A DNA stretch of 64,000 nucleotides from Methylomagnum ishizawai (GTDB lineage Bacteria > Pseudomonadota > Gammaproteobacteria > Methylococcales > Methylomonadaceae), in NCBI GenBank assembly GCA_945861705.1, contig CAMAVM010000003.1, positions 1-64,000 on the forward strand. Direction: 5' to 3'. The notes below the pieces were generated by a model that made no database searches, was not told the origin of the DNA, and saw only the letters and a list, made by a program, of their open reading frames with translations. This document shows positions 7,291 to 16,085 of the stretch, in pieces. How positions within the stretch are numbered: the stretch's first letter is position 1; the number at the start of each line of letters is the position of its first letter. A program made the position numbers and the translations under genes.

Positions 7291-9454
7291 GATTTACCTC
7301 TTTTACAATAAACCGTGCTAACTCTGTGCTGATGATATCTAGTTCATTTTTCCCTGTTTGCTTACCTGTCGCGTCATAACCTATGTCTTCGGCAATTGCC
7401 ATAAAAATGGGGTAGTCAGACAAGGCACTTTGTTTTTTGAGTATATAGGCTTCTTCCAAGCGCTCTTTCAGTTCGTTGATTTGCTCGGTGTATTCGGTGC
7501 TTTTCTCGGTTTTCCATGCTTTATAAGCATCGGTTTTTTTAAAGGCGGCTGTGTTGCCTTCATAGTTTGCGCCAATCGCTTGGTCAAGGATTGTTTTCTT
7601 TTCTTTCTCGATGCGGGCTACTTCTTGGCTGTAGCTGTTCTCAGTCAATAAGTCGGCTTGCAAGCTGAGTTTTTGCTGTTGCAAGGCGTGGGTTTTATCC
7701 GCGCTGTATTTACGCAAAAACAACACGCTGCTTTTTACTCCTGCACCCGTGGCAGTAAAAGCCGTTTGCGGCAAACTGACCACGGCGACAATGCGGCACC
7801 AGTCTTCAATTTGGTCACGTACGTATTGCAAACTGCTGTTGGTGAGTACGCCGTCGGGGATGACTATCGCCAGATAGCCGCCTGCGTTTAAGAATTGATG
7901 GCATTGTTCGATAAACAACACCTCTGTACTTTGGGTGTCACGGTTTTTAACGCCGCTGTTTTTAAGGTCTAACCAAGAGGTGTCTCTTTGCCCAAAAGTA
8001 TAGGTATCTAAATAAGCTTTTTCGGTGAGTTTAACCGCGCTGCCAAACGGCGGATTGGTGATGATGAAGTCAAAACGCCCGTATTTAAAGCCGTTGTTTT
8101 TGGACAGTTCTTGCAGTTTGGTGTCTTTGAGTAAGCCGTCAGCACTAATAACGTTGGTATGTCCATCGTCATGAATAATCATATTCATCTTGGCTGCGCG
8201 GCTGATTTGTTCGTTGATTTCTATGCCGTATAAGCGTTTTTCGGCGAAGTCGTGCCAATGTTGCCAATGTTCTTTGCTTTCTGGGTCGTAAAATTCGTTG
8301 GCTTCGCGGCGGACTTTTTCCAGGGCGTGCAACAAAAATCCGCCACTGCCACAGGAGGTATCCAAGACCAGTGATTCATGGGTAATCGGCAACACATCAA
8401 CAATGAATTTTACAATTGGGCGCGGGGTAAAATATTGCCCAAAGCTGCCGCGAAAGAATGAATCCATGAAGGTTTCAAACGCGCGGCCCTTGCTGTCTAA
8501 ATCGGTTTTGTTCAGGTTGATGTCTTGCAGGTATTCAACAATGGTACGCACCCGTTCGTGGGTAAGGCGGATATTATCGCGGAACACTTCGGGGTCTTTT
8601 TTTCGGCCTTCTTCGTAGAGTGCATTAATGCGGATGAATAAGGCTTCGTTGGTTTTTCTTAACGCATCGCGTTGTTTTTCTTCCTCATTTGAACCCTTGC
8701 CTTCTTCTTGGATAACTTGAAAATCGTAGGCTTCGCCCTGTTTACGGGCTTTCCGTTCATCCCATATTTTACAAAAAATGAGCTTATCCAATTCATCAAA
8801 GGCTTCTGATGGGTTGAGTTGACCGCCAGCCCATAACGCATTGTGTGCTTGCTTAAAGCGGCGGGTCAGTTCGTCCTCAGCGACAACTTGTAAGTCGAAA
8901 AATTTTTGCTCACCTTCTTTATGTTTCAGTTTGTCCGCAGCTTTAACAAACTTATAAGGGGCCAATTTATCCACGCCGTAGGGCGGAATATCAGACTCCG
9001 GTTTACGGGTGTTTTTACTTTTATCAACTTGAAAATAATCGTTTTTAATCTTGGATGTTACCCAAACCCATTTGACATTATTGGGTAAGGCAAAAGCGTA
9101 TGAATAGGCTTGATTAATTGATTGGGCGAATTCAGCTTCAGAAACTTCTTGTTGTTTACATTCCACCAAAATATGTGGTTCTAAACAGTCATCATCGTTA
9201 TAAACGACAATATCTGCTTCTTTTTTACCCGACCCCATCGTCACCATAACAAAATTTTGTACACGGTGTTTGGGATAACCATATTCGAGGATTAAGCGGC
9301 AGTAAGCTTCGGACTGCACTTGTTCTTCTGGGTTACTGTATAAGCGGCTTTTCTTTTGCTCGACGTATTCGATACGCTTGCCGTCATCCAGGAGTTTAAT
9401 TAATCCCTTTTCGATGCCTAGCTGGATGTAGTCAATGGCTTGGTTTTCGTTCAT
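7277..9454 (-). CDS. Nuclease-methyltransferase fusion subunit of a restriction-modification system
   Basis: A 725-residue fusion. Residues ~40-130 resemble the HsdR N-terminal nuclease: D81 in KEADIVVY and the ILVECK segment give a D...ExK set (E98, K100). Residues ~200-630 are an HsdM-type N6-adenine methylase with SAM motif LDTSCGSGG (~360) and catalytic NPPF (~466). The C-terminal ~90 residues are helical. There is no helicase/translocase domain and no hsdR gene nearby. The layout (nuclease and methylase in one chain, specificity in a second) is like BcgI-type type IIB or type IIG enzymes, not classical type I. The closest relative cannot be settled by eye. Confidence 0.85.
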   Translation of the reverse strand: MNENQAIDYIQLGIEKGLIKLLDDGKRIEYVEQKKSRLYSNPEEQVQSEAYCRLILEYGYPKHRVQNFVMVTMGSGKKEADIVVYNDDDCLEPHILVECKQQEVSEAEFAQSINQAYSYAFALPNNVKWVWVTSKIKNDYFQVDKSKNTRKPESDIPPYGVDKLAPYKFVKAADKLKHKEGEQKFFDLQVVAEDELTRRFKQAHNALWAGGQLNPSEAFDELDKLIFCKIWDERKARKQGEAYDFQVIQEEGKGSNEEEKQRDALRKTNEALFIRINALYEEGRKKDPEVFRDNIRLTHERVRTIVEYLQDINLNKTDLDSKGRAFETFMDSFFRGSFGQYFTPRPIVKFIVDVLPITHESLVLDTSCGSGGFLLHALEKVRREANEFYDPESKEHWQHWHDFAEKRLYGIEINEQISRAAKMNMIIHDDGHTNVISADGLLKDTKLQELSKNNGFKYGRFDFIITNPPFGSAVKLTEKAYLDTYTFGQRDTSWLDLKNSGVKNRDTQSTEVLFIEQCHQFLNAGGYLAIVIPDGVLTNSSLQYVRDQIEDWCRIVAVVSLPQTAFTATGAGVKSSVLFLRKYSADKTHALQQQKLSLQADLLTENSYSQEVARIEKEKKTILDQAIGANYEGNTAAFKKTDAYKAWKTEKSTEYTEQINELKERLEEAYILKKQSALSDYPIFMAIAEDIGYDATGKQTGKNELDIISTELARFIVKEVNRESI

Positions 9455-9469
9455 TTATTGTCTTGATGA

Positions 9470-9547
9470 GGTGTGCTGACACACCATTGCGTTGTTTTCG
9501 ATTTTGAAATTTGATGTATCAACACTTTTATAGACACAAAGTTGTGT
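9470..9547. promoter_or_regulatory. Two inverted repeats upstream of the restriction-modification operon
   Basis: GGTGTG-CTGA-CACACC (9470-9485) lies about 15 bases upstream of the methylase-nuclease ATG and could act as an operator or as an mRNA hairpin at the ribosome-binding site. ACACAA-AG-TTGTGT (9534-9547) lies further upstream in the expected promoter zone. No controller (C) gene is adjacent, so any binding protein is unknown. Confidence 0.4.
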
Positions 9548-9638
9548 TGATTTTAGCAGTATTTCGCTGTCTATGAACCAATGGAGCGGACTCGATTGAT
9601 TTATTCGTAGCAATCAACCCATTTATTATTTTAGTTCG

Positions 9639-9700
9639 ATAGGATACGCTGAAAGAAGTGAAGCGCATCATTCGCGGTCGATGCGTCTCGTACCAGAGCC
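9639..9700. repeat. Degenerate GTAGGATGCGCTGA-type dispersed repeat
   Basis: The stretch GATAGGATACGCTGAAAG followed by GAAGCGCATCATTCGCGG and TCGATGCGTCTCGTACC matches a small palindromic repeat common in gammaproteobacterial genomes (arms of the type GTAGGATGCGCTGA with a central GCATC...GATGC). The rest of the 420-base gap 9455-9876 is AT-rich and shows no gene I can support. Confidence 0.5.
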
Positions 9701-9876
9701 GATCAAACTGGCAAAGGTGGTTTTTTCAGGAAACTTTTGAAACATTTTTTTGGTTGTGTTTAGCGACCAAATCAAAGAACGGTTAAAATTATCAACCTTA
9801 CCCTGACATTGATGAAGGCAAAAAATGAGTTTTAAAAGCAGTTTAGTAAAAAATTGCAATTAATTGGACACCCAAA

Positions 9877-10233
9877 ATGATGGTCTTATGGGTGGCGAAT
9901 ATGGTGTTCAAGGGCATTGCAGCATTAACCGACTATAGTTTCGACCCCGACGAGCGCAAAGCTTACGTTCAAACGACGCTTTACGGTGAAGCAGAAGCCA
10001 TTGAGGTTTGGCTGGATGGTTTTGCCATCATTAGCGATGGTGAATCAAACAAATTCATCATTCAACAAGTACAATCGAACAAACCCTGGTTGAATAATAT
10101 ATTCGCCCATATTGCCGGAAAAGCGTGGAAAATTCCTGTGATACCGCAGTTGACGGCTCATATTGAGCTAATCGCCGAGCTTCTAAAAGCCGAAAACCCA
10201 GCACAGGAAGATAAAGAACAGGAAGCTATTTAA
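9877..10233 (+). CDS. Hypothetical protein
   Basis: A 118-residue protein with no motif I recognise. It has a mixed beta/alpha look (TTLYGEAEAIEVWLDGFAII), no signal peptide, and a charged C-terminus ending ENPAQEDKEQEAI. In-frame ATGs at 9877, 9880 and 9901 leave the exact start open. It is followed by a palindromic terminator and a convergent fae-like gene. Codon use looks like that of its neighbours. It may be a lineage-specific protein. Confidence 0.55.
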   Translation: MMVLWVANMVFKGIAALTDYSFDPDERKAYVQTTLYGEAEAIEVWLDGFAIISDGESNKFIIQQVQSNKPWLNNIFAHIAGKAWKIPVIPQLTAHIELIAELLKAENPAQEDKEQEAI

Positions 10234-10302
10234 TTGAGGTTGTCCTGCTTAGGCTGAGTGTTTTCCGTCTGAATCTTTTAACCTAAAATTTGGCTAGGGC
10301 GA

Positions 10303-10323
10303 AAGCCCCACTAGTGGGGTTTT
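10303..10323. terminator. Bidirectional terminator between the hypothetical gene and fae-like gene
   Basis: The palindrome CCCCACTAGTGGGG (10306-10319) is flanked by an A-run and a T-run, giving a stem plus T-tract on both strands. It lies between convergent genes and would end both transcripts. Confidence 0.75.
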
Positions 10324-10333
10324 GCACTTGTAT

Positions 10334-10882
10334 CTAAATTTTACCGTCCAGACCCATCTGGAAATATTTATGAGTAATCATATCCTGGTTTTCCAGTAGC
10401 CAATCGATATCTGGTTGGTTATTCATCGCTTTGTGGATGGCGGTTGCCATGGCTTTGCGGTGAATATCGAATAGGATTTTATGATCCAACGCATCGTCGG
10501 TCACTACGCTGGGGTTCAGCCACACAGAGACGATGATGCCTAAATCGTTGGCTTTGTCTTTGGGAATATCACCCGCACGTACTGCATCCAAAACGCCATT
10601 GGCGATAGCGGCTTGTACCGTACCCATTAAGATGTTGGTGTAACGGGTATTTTTGACGGTGACTTTACTGACCATCAACGTCACTGGCCTGACCTGGATG
10701 TCGGTGTTCAAAATGGCAAACACGCGGGTATGGCCTTGGACTTGTCCAGCGGTCATGCTGGCAATTGCTGTGCCGACAGGGCCGTCAAGTTCGCCGATAA
10801 TGACTTCCGGTTCGGCTGCTGTGCCGGGCGGGCCGCCAGCGACTAAGGCTTCCCCAGTACGCATAATGATTCTTTCGCTCAT
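10334..10882 (-). CDS. Formaldehyde-activating enzyme (Fae) homologue, divergent
   Basis: A 182-residue Fae-fold protein. Family features are TGEALVAGG near the start, VIIGELDGPVG, VRPVTLMVSKVTVKN, and the C-terminal DHKILFDIHRKAMATAIHKA helix. Fae joins formaldehyde to tetrahydromethanopterin. In the Methylobacterium enzyme the segment VAHIDLIIG carries the catalytic His22. Here the aligned segment is AAEPEVIIG, with glutamate 24 in place of the histidine. The protein is therefore probably a Fae paralogue (the group called Fae2/Fae3 or Fae-like) and may not catalyse the reaction. It stands alone with a leader of ~150 bases. Confidence 0.85.
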   Translation of the reverse strand: MSERIIMRTGEALVAGGPPGTAAEPEVIIGELDGPVGTAIASMTAGQVQGHTRVFAILNTDIQVRPVTLMVSKVTVKNTRYTNILMGTVQAAIANGVLDAVRAGDIPKDKANDLGIIVSVWLNPSVVTDDALDHKILFDIHRKAMATAIHKAMNNQPDIDWLLENQDMITHKYFQMGLDGKI

Positions 10883-11027
10883 GGTGTTTTCCTCTTAAAG
10901 GTAAAAATGGTCGGGATTAGTATGTAATGTCATTATGTAGGATATTAGGCTAGCAAGTAAAGCATGTGGTTTTGCCCACCATTTTCATTTCCTTGCTCCT
11001 GCCGTGTGGGAACGATGGAAAATAGTT

Positions 11028-11894
11028 TTACTTTATCGCCCGTAATAAATTTCCACAAAACAGTTCTTTATCGGTTTTAGTTTGCATCCAAAGTTGTTTT
11101 ATGTGCATTTTATTATCAGGGAAATACGGTCCGGCAGACTTTGCCAAATCTGCCAACGTCACTTTAGGTGAATAGGTGTTAAGAATTAAAAAAGCTTTGG
11201 GATTCATCAGCCCGTGCGCGGTTTCTATCAAACTGGACAGATGGTTTTCTAATATCCATTTTTCGCCTTTAGCTCCCAAGCCCCAGGCGGGTGGATCCAT
11301 GATGATGCCATCGTATTTGTTGCCGCGTTTCAATTCACGCTGGGCAAATTTTAACGCGTCTTCAAGCACCCATTTGATGTCGGAAAGCGAGCTGCGTTCC
11401 ATATTGCTCTTAGCCCAGGTGAGCATTTGTTTGACCGAATCAACATGTACCACTTCCGCACCATTGGCACGTGCAACCAGCGATGCCGCACCGGTGTAAG
11501 CAAATAAATTTAATAGCTTTTGACCAGCATAAACCTGTTCTTGAATAAAACGCCAGTTGGCCTGTTGTTCCGGGAAAAGGCCGACATGTTTGAATTTGGT
11601 TAACTTCAAGCCGAAGTTTAATTTGCCATAAGCAATAATCCATTGCTCGGGAGAATGCGCTTTGATGTTTTTCCAGTTACCTTGCGTTGAGGATTGTTCC
11701 TCAAATTCCCAATGTGCCATTGCTTGCCATTGGGCGTAAGGCCATCCCGGTTTGTAGTGTGCTTGAAGGTCGGGGCGAATGGTAATGATCTTTCCCCACT
11801 GTTCCAGTTTCTTACCGTCGCCTGCATCAAGCAGCTCGTAGTCAGGCCAGGGTAAGCCGTATTCGTGTGATGGTGTTCCGGCAGATGTATTCAT
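11028..11894 (-). CDS. Class I SAM-dependent (RlmI-like) methyltransferase
   Basis: A ~288-residue protein from the ATG at 11894 (an upstream in-frame TTG at 11933 would add 13 residues). The Rossmann part has motif I LLNLFAYTGAASLVARANGA and the catalytic-type motif IIMDPPAWGLG, as in the RlmI/RlmK group of 23S rRNA cytosine/guanine methyltransferases. It lacks the N-terminal PUA domain of RlmI. The target is unknown, and rRNA is the usual one for this motif set. It is a single gene between fae-like and tolC on the minus strand. Confidence 0.8.
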   Translation of the reverse strand: MNTSAGTPSHEYGLPWPDYELLDAGDGKKLEQWGKIITIRPDLQAHYKPGWPYAQWQAMAHWEFEEQSSTQGNWKNIKAHSPEQWIIAYGKLNFGLKLTKFKHVGLFPEQQANWRFIQEQVYAGQKLLNLFAYTGAASLVARANGAEVVHVDSVKQMLTWAKSNMERSSLSDIKWVLEDALKFAQRELKRGNKYDGIIMDPPAWGLGAKGEKWILENHLSSLIETAHGLMNPKAFLILNTYSPKVTLADLAKSAGPYFPDNKMHIKQLWMQTKTDKELFCGNLLRAIK

Positions 11895-11987
11895 GCAGCC
11901 ATGCTTTTCAGGTGATTGGGTACGAATCCCCAATGTCTATGCTTAGATGATTATTTTTGTTGGGGCTCGAATCTCACCCACAACCTA

Positions 11988-13328
11988 TTATTTTAGCGGG
12001 GTAGAGCTAGTCACCAACAAGCCATTAATTAATTCAAGATCATTTTGAGTGAGGTCGCTGGTTGTTTGCTTTAGTTTGATGGTGTTAATCAGGTAATCAT
12101 AACGGGCGCGGGACAAGTCGCGTTTGGCGCGGTAGACGTTACGTTGTTCGCCGAGTACATCAACCATGGTGCGTATGCCGACTTCAAATCCGGCTTCGGA
12201 GGCTTCCAAGGCACTGGACGCTGATGTTACCGTTGCATTGAGGGCTTCTATGCGGCTGATGTTGGTCATTATGCTGCGGTAGGTGTTATTGACTTGGCGT
12301 TTTACCGAGCGTTTGACAGCGGTCAAATTTTCTTTGGCGGCTTCATATTCAAAGCTGGCTTGCCGGGTCCTGGAATTGACTGCGCCGCCTTCAAATAAAG
12401 GCACATTCAATTGCACGCCTATACTTTGGTTATCACCGCGTGGCCCGAACGCAGAGCCATTTTCTGATACGCCGTAAGCGCCAACCAAGTCCAGTTTAGG
12501 TAAATGGCCGCTGCGTTGTATGTCGATGTCTTTGTGTGCTACTTCCATTTGGTTGAAGGCGGCAATAATGCTCAGGTTATTGGTTTCTGCGGTTTCGCCC
12601 CATTTTGACATATTGTCTGGCACAGGTTTTTTTAGGGGCAGGGTTTCACCTAGGGAACTTACCAATGCTTCACTGTCGCCGATAATCTCCCTTAAGGCTT
12701 CTTTTTGGTTGTCCAGGTTGTTGGCGGCTTCAAGTTCATTGGCAGTGGTCTGGTCGAAAGCGGCCTGTGCTTCGTAGACATCGGTGATGGGAATGATGCC
12801 TACTTCATAGCGTCCCTTGGCTTGTTCAAGCTGCTTTGCAATCGCCTGTTTTTCCGATACCGTGAATTGCAGGTTATCCTGGGCTGACAGCACATTAAAA
12901 TAAGCTTCGGTCGTCCTCACCATCAGCTTCTGTAACTCGGCCTGATATTCTGCCTCAGCCTGGGCAATTTGATTATCGGACTGGCTTAATTGCACCCAAT
13001 GATCCCAGTGGAACAGCGGTTGGGTTAAATTAACGCTGAAAGTATGGTTCCAATACTCCTGATTGGAAGGAAATAAATTGTTTAGATTTGATATTCTATT
13101 ATGTCGCCATTCCCTGCCTGATGCCCCTGTGGCGGCTACAGTAGGAAAAAACCGTGCAAGTCCCTGGTTCCTGCTTTCCCGGGCAGTCGATTGTTTGGCT
13201 TCGGCTTGCTTGACAATCGGATCGTTTTGCAAGGCACGTTCGTAAATGTCCATTAAATTCTCCGCCCGTAGCAAGGCGGGAACGCTTATCAACAGCACGG
13301 CAATCAGGTTGGTTAATCTTTGTCTCAT
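11988..13328 (-). CDS. tolC: Outer membrane channel TolC
   Basis: About 446 residues from the ATG at 13328. This start places a clean signal peptide (RLTNLIAVLLISVPALLRA) directly before ENLMDIYERALQNDP, the usual mature TolC start. The frame is open 29 codons further up but there runs into repeat DNA, so I reject that start. Two homologous halves of alpha-helical barrel repeats follow (AEAEYQAELQKL, then the second-half equivalent), with VDVLGEQRNVYRAKRDL typical of TolC. It serves efflux and type I secretion. It is divergent from the lipoprotein gene at 13580. Confidence 0.92.
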   Translation of the reverse strand: MRQRLTNLIAVLLISVPALLRAENLMDIYERALQNDPIVKQAEAKQSTARESRNQGLARFFPTVAATGASGREWRHNRISNLNNLFPSNQEYWNHTFSVNLTQPLFHWDHWVQLSQSDNQIAQAEAEYQAELQKLMVRTTEAYFNVLSAQDNLQFTVSEKQAIAKQLEQAKGRYEVGIIPITDVYEAQAAFDQTTANELEAANNLDNQKEALREIIGDSEALVSSLGETLPLKKPVPDNMSKWGETAETNNLSIIAAFNQMEVAHKDIDIQRSGHLPKLDLVGAYGVSENGSAFGPRGDNQSIGVQLNVPLFEGGAVNSRTRQASFEYEAAKENLTAVKRSVKRQVNNTYRSIMTNISRIEALNATVTSASSALEASEAGFEVGIRTMVDVLGEQRNVYRAKRDLSRARYDYLINTIKLKQTTSDLTQNDLELINGLLVTSSTPLK

Positions 13329-13350
13329 AAGATATTTGGTAGGTGTAAAG

Positions 13351-13496
13351 TTAAGGAATTTCTGAATAAGTTGATTGCGTTCATGGTTCGACAGGCCCAC
13401 CACGAACGCAATCAACCCGTTACCGTTCGTCCTGAGCCTGTCGAAGGAAGCCTGTCGAAGGAAGCCTGTTGAAGAACTTAATCAGAAATTCCTTAA
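13351..13496. repeat. Nested inverted-repeat element between tolC and a lipoprotein gene
   Basis: The ends TTAAGGAATTTCTGA(A/T)TAAGTT (13351-13372) and its reverse complement (13475-13496) match at 21 of 22 positions, forming long arms. Inside are a VRPEPVEG-type unit (CGTTCGTCCTGAGCCTGTCG near 13424) and a 14-base tandem array, GCCTGTCGAAGGAA at 13436, 13450 and, with changes, 13464. It occupies the divergent promoter region, so it may affect tolC expression or act as a transcript hairpin. Confidence 0.75.
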
Positions 13497-13579
13497 TTTT
13501 ACCAGCCTGTGCATTACTCATTTTCCCTTGTAAGTGGTAGTATTTTGCAGGTTTTTTCTCACGGCTTTCACTATAACGC

Positions 13580-14821
13580 ATGAAACTTCTATTTAAAATT
13601 TTCTTTTTGTCATCCTTAACGATTTCCTTGAGTGCTTGTTCCAGTATGGGTAAGGGCATGGTTGAAGCCTTTTTTGAAAAACAGGATGCCGTGGACACCC
13701 GTGTTTGTGAAATTTGGGGCAAAGCCTTTGATGGGCTTGCGCCGTTTCTGGACAATAGGCATGGCAAGATGAAAGTCCTGATGGTGCATGGTGTGGGCGA
13801 TCACCTGCCAGGATATTCTACGCAATTTGTCGAAAAGTTAGCCGCAGAACTGGATTTACCCGTGATGTCCGCCCTGAAAAAGAATATCCCTTTAACCAGT
13901 AATCACGATACTAGCAAAAACCTTGGTAATTTAAGCGTTGTCAGGTTGCTGAGTAAAGACAGAAGCAAGGAGCTGATGTTCTATGAATTAACGTGGTCTG
14001 CTATTACTGCTGAGAAGAAAGAAGTGTTAGCTTATGATAATTCAGGAGAATATGCTTTTCGCCGAGCAGAAATAAACAACCTGATGAAACAATTCTCCAA
14101 TAGCACAGGGCCTGATCCGATCATTTATTTGGGGGAGAGCCGGGACGATATTTTAGTCTCTTTTGGGCAAGCATTTTGCTGGATGATTAAAAGCGATTGG
14201 CAAACTATTTCCGAGGGCAAAGCCCAAGTTTGTTCCTTTAATGATGATGGATTGATTAAAAATTTGGTTGTCGATCAGTACGCCTTTGTATCGCACAGCC
14301 TTGGGAGTCGCATTACTATCGACGGCTTACAGCGTATAGCGACGCGGATTGATAGGCGCGATGTTGATTTTAAGGAAGCTTTAAAGCATAAAAAACTGCC
14401 TATTTACATGATGTCCAATCAATTACCCCTATTGCAATTAGGCGAAAAAATGCCGGAAGTAAGTAATCAAAAGCCATCTTATTGTTTACCAGGCGGGGAT
14501 AAATACGAACAGCGCATACTGGCAAATACCCCGATCATTGCTTTTAGCGATCCGAACGATCTATTAAGTTACGCTATCCCACAAGGATTCGTGGAGAAAT
14601 ACCTAGATTCCAGATTGTGTACTGAGGTGACCAATATCAACATCAACGTAGCAAAAATCATCAATGCCTTCAATTTTGGTAAGGTCGCAAATCCTTTGGA
14701 AGCGCATGTTGGTTATGGTACAGATGATCGCGTTATTGCTTTGATCGCCAAGGGAATTGGTAACATCAGAGCATCTAAAATGGTTAATGAACGCTGTCGT
14801 TGGGTGGAGACGATTGATTGA
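13580..14821 (+). CDS. Lipoprotein with alpha/beta-hydrolase-like motifs
   Basis: A 413-residue protein. The signal peptide ends in the lipobox LSACSS, so the mature protein begins with a lipidated cysteine at residue 20. The segment VLMVHGVGDHLPGY looks like the oxyanion-hole HG region of alpha/beta hydrolases, and FVSHSLGSRI resembles the nucleophile elbow (serine in SHSLG). An esterase or lipase role is therefore plausible but not shown. The stop is followed by a short duplication of GAGACGATTGAT. It is divergent from tolC and convergent with the alcohol dehydrogenase. Confidence 0.75.
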   Translation: MKLLFKIFFLSSLTISLSACSSMGKGMVEAFFEKQDAVDTRVCEIWGKAFDGLAPFLDNRHGKMKVLMVHGVGDHLPGYSTQFVEKLAAELDLPVMSALKKNIPLTSNHDTSKNLGNLSVVRLLSKDRSKELMFYELTWSAITAEKKEVLAYDNSGEYAFRRAEINNLMKQFSNSTGPDPIIYLGESRDDILVSFGQAFCWMIKSDWQTISEGKAQVCSFNDDGLIKNLVVDQYAFVSHSLGSRITIDGLQRIATRIDRRDVDFKEALKHKKLPIYMMSNQLPLLQLGEKMPEVSNQKPSYCLPGGDKYEQRILANTPIIAFSDPNDLLSYAIPQGFVEKYLDSRLCTEVTNININVAKIINAFNFGKVANPLEAHVGYGTDDRVIALIAKGIGNIRASKMVNERCRWVETID

Positions 14822-14857
14822 GACGATTGATCGAGAATCACGCTACTCTTAAATCTT

Positions 14858-15910
14858 TCATTTAGCTTCCAAGCTTGCCAGGTCGATAACAAACCGATAC
14901 TTAACATCACTTTTCAATATGCGCTCGTAGGCTTGGTTTATCCTTTGTATTGGGATGATTTCTATATCTGAGACGATATTATGTTCGGCACAAAAATCCA
15001 GCATTTCCTGGGTTTCTTTTAGACCGCCGATTAGCGATCCGGCAATTTGGCGACGTTTAAAAATTAGGTTGCCGATTGCAGGGGAGGGGTGTGGTTGATC
15101 GGGTACACCGACCAAACATAAAGTGCCATCGCGTTTGAGCAGTTCAGTAAAGCTGTCTAAATTGTGGGCAGCAGCGACCGTATTCAAGATGAAATCAAAA
15201 CTGAGCCGATGTTGTTGCATGGCTTCGGTATCTTTGGAAATGACGACTTCATGTGCGCCTAGCCTGATAGCATCGTCCACTTTGCTTGCCGAGGTGGTAA
15301 ATAGCACAACATGCGCCCCCATTGCACGGGCGAATTTAACGCCCATGTGTCCAAGCCCACCTAAGCCCACAATGCCAACTTTATCGCCCTTGCCGACTTG
15401 CCAATGGTTTAACGGCGAGTAGGTGGTAATGCCCGCACATAACAGCGGCGCGGCTGCAGCGGCATCTAGCTTATCGGAAATATGCAGTACGAAATGTTGA
15501 TTGACGACGATCTGGGAAGAATAGCCGCCGTAGGTATTGCCACCTGAGATATTATCGGCTGAGTTGTAGGTAAAGGTTGCCGAATTACAGAATTGTTCCA
15601 GATTATCGGCACAATCCGAACATACACCGCAGGAATCCACCAGACAGCCTATGCCGACCGTCTCGCCAACGCTAAATCCAGTAACTTGATTGCCTATTGC
15701 GGTTACTTTGCCAACTATCTCATGACCAGGAATCATAGGAAAATTGGCATTACCCCATTCATTTCGTACCTGATGAATATCAGAATGGCACACGCCGCAA
15801 AACAGGATTTCAATTTGAACGTCATTTGCACCTGGGTTTCTGCGCTCAAAACTGTATGGTACTAACGGTGAATGGTTGTTATGCGCGGCGTAACCGTGGG
15901 TCTTTAGCAT
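14858..15910 (-). CDS. Zinc-dependent NAD(P) alcohol dehydrogenase (YahK/CAD type)
   Basis: A 350-residue medium-chain dehydrogenase. The catalytic zinc site is in CGVCHSDIHQVRNEWG with the GHEIVG motif. The structural zinc cysteines are in SCGVCSDCADNLEQFC. The nucleotide-binding GLGGLGHMGVKFA follows. The pattern matches the YahK/cinnamyl-alcohol dehydrogenase group, which usually reduces aldehydes with NADPH. It is a single gene. In a methanotroph it may handle short aldehydes, but no substrate can be read from the sequence. Confidence 0.9.
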   Translation of the reverse strand: MLKTHGYAAHNNHSPLVPYSFERRNPGANDVQIEILFCGVCHSDIHQVRNEWGNANFPMIPGHEIVGKVTAIGNQVTGFSVGETVGIGCLVDSCGVCSDCADNLEQFCNSATFTYNSADNISGGNTYGGYSSQIVVNQHFVLHISDKLDAAAAAPLLCAGITTYSPLNHWQVGKGDKVGIVGLGGLGHMGVKFARAMGAHVVLFTTSASKVDDAIRLGAHEVVISKDTEAMQQHRLSFDFILNTVAAAHNLDSFTELLKRDGTLCLVGVPDQPHPSPAIGNLIFKRRQIAGSLIGGLKETQEMLDFCAEHNIVSDIEIIPIQRINQAYERILKSDVKYRFVIDLASLEAK

Positions 15911-16085
15911 GGGAAGCTCCTGTCGTGTTTTGGTAACTATATCAGCAATTTTTATTTTATATGATGGTTGTTCACTATCAGTAAAATGTAGCCTAAAGTT
16001 AATGTCTACGTGTAATTTTAATTACTTATACACTCTCAAATTACGTTAAAATGGCAATCCTTACTCGCTTTTATAGGTTTTGTGT

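Noticed and set aside
9668-9859. A 63-codon minus-strand frame in the gap after the restriction genes
   Set aside because: It starts within a dispersed repeat and is low in complexity, with no protein similarity visible.
13329-13415. An upstream extension of tolC
   Set aside because: It is made partly of the repeat element, while the ATG at 13328 leads directly into a signal peptide and the usual mature start.
13436-13477. A short CRISPR-like array
   Set aside because: The 14-base units are directly adjacent, with no spacers, and lie inside a REP-like element. No cas genes are present in the window.
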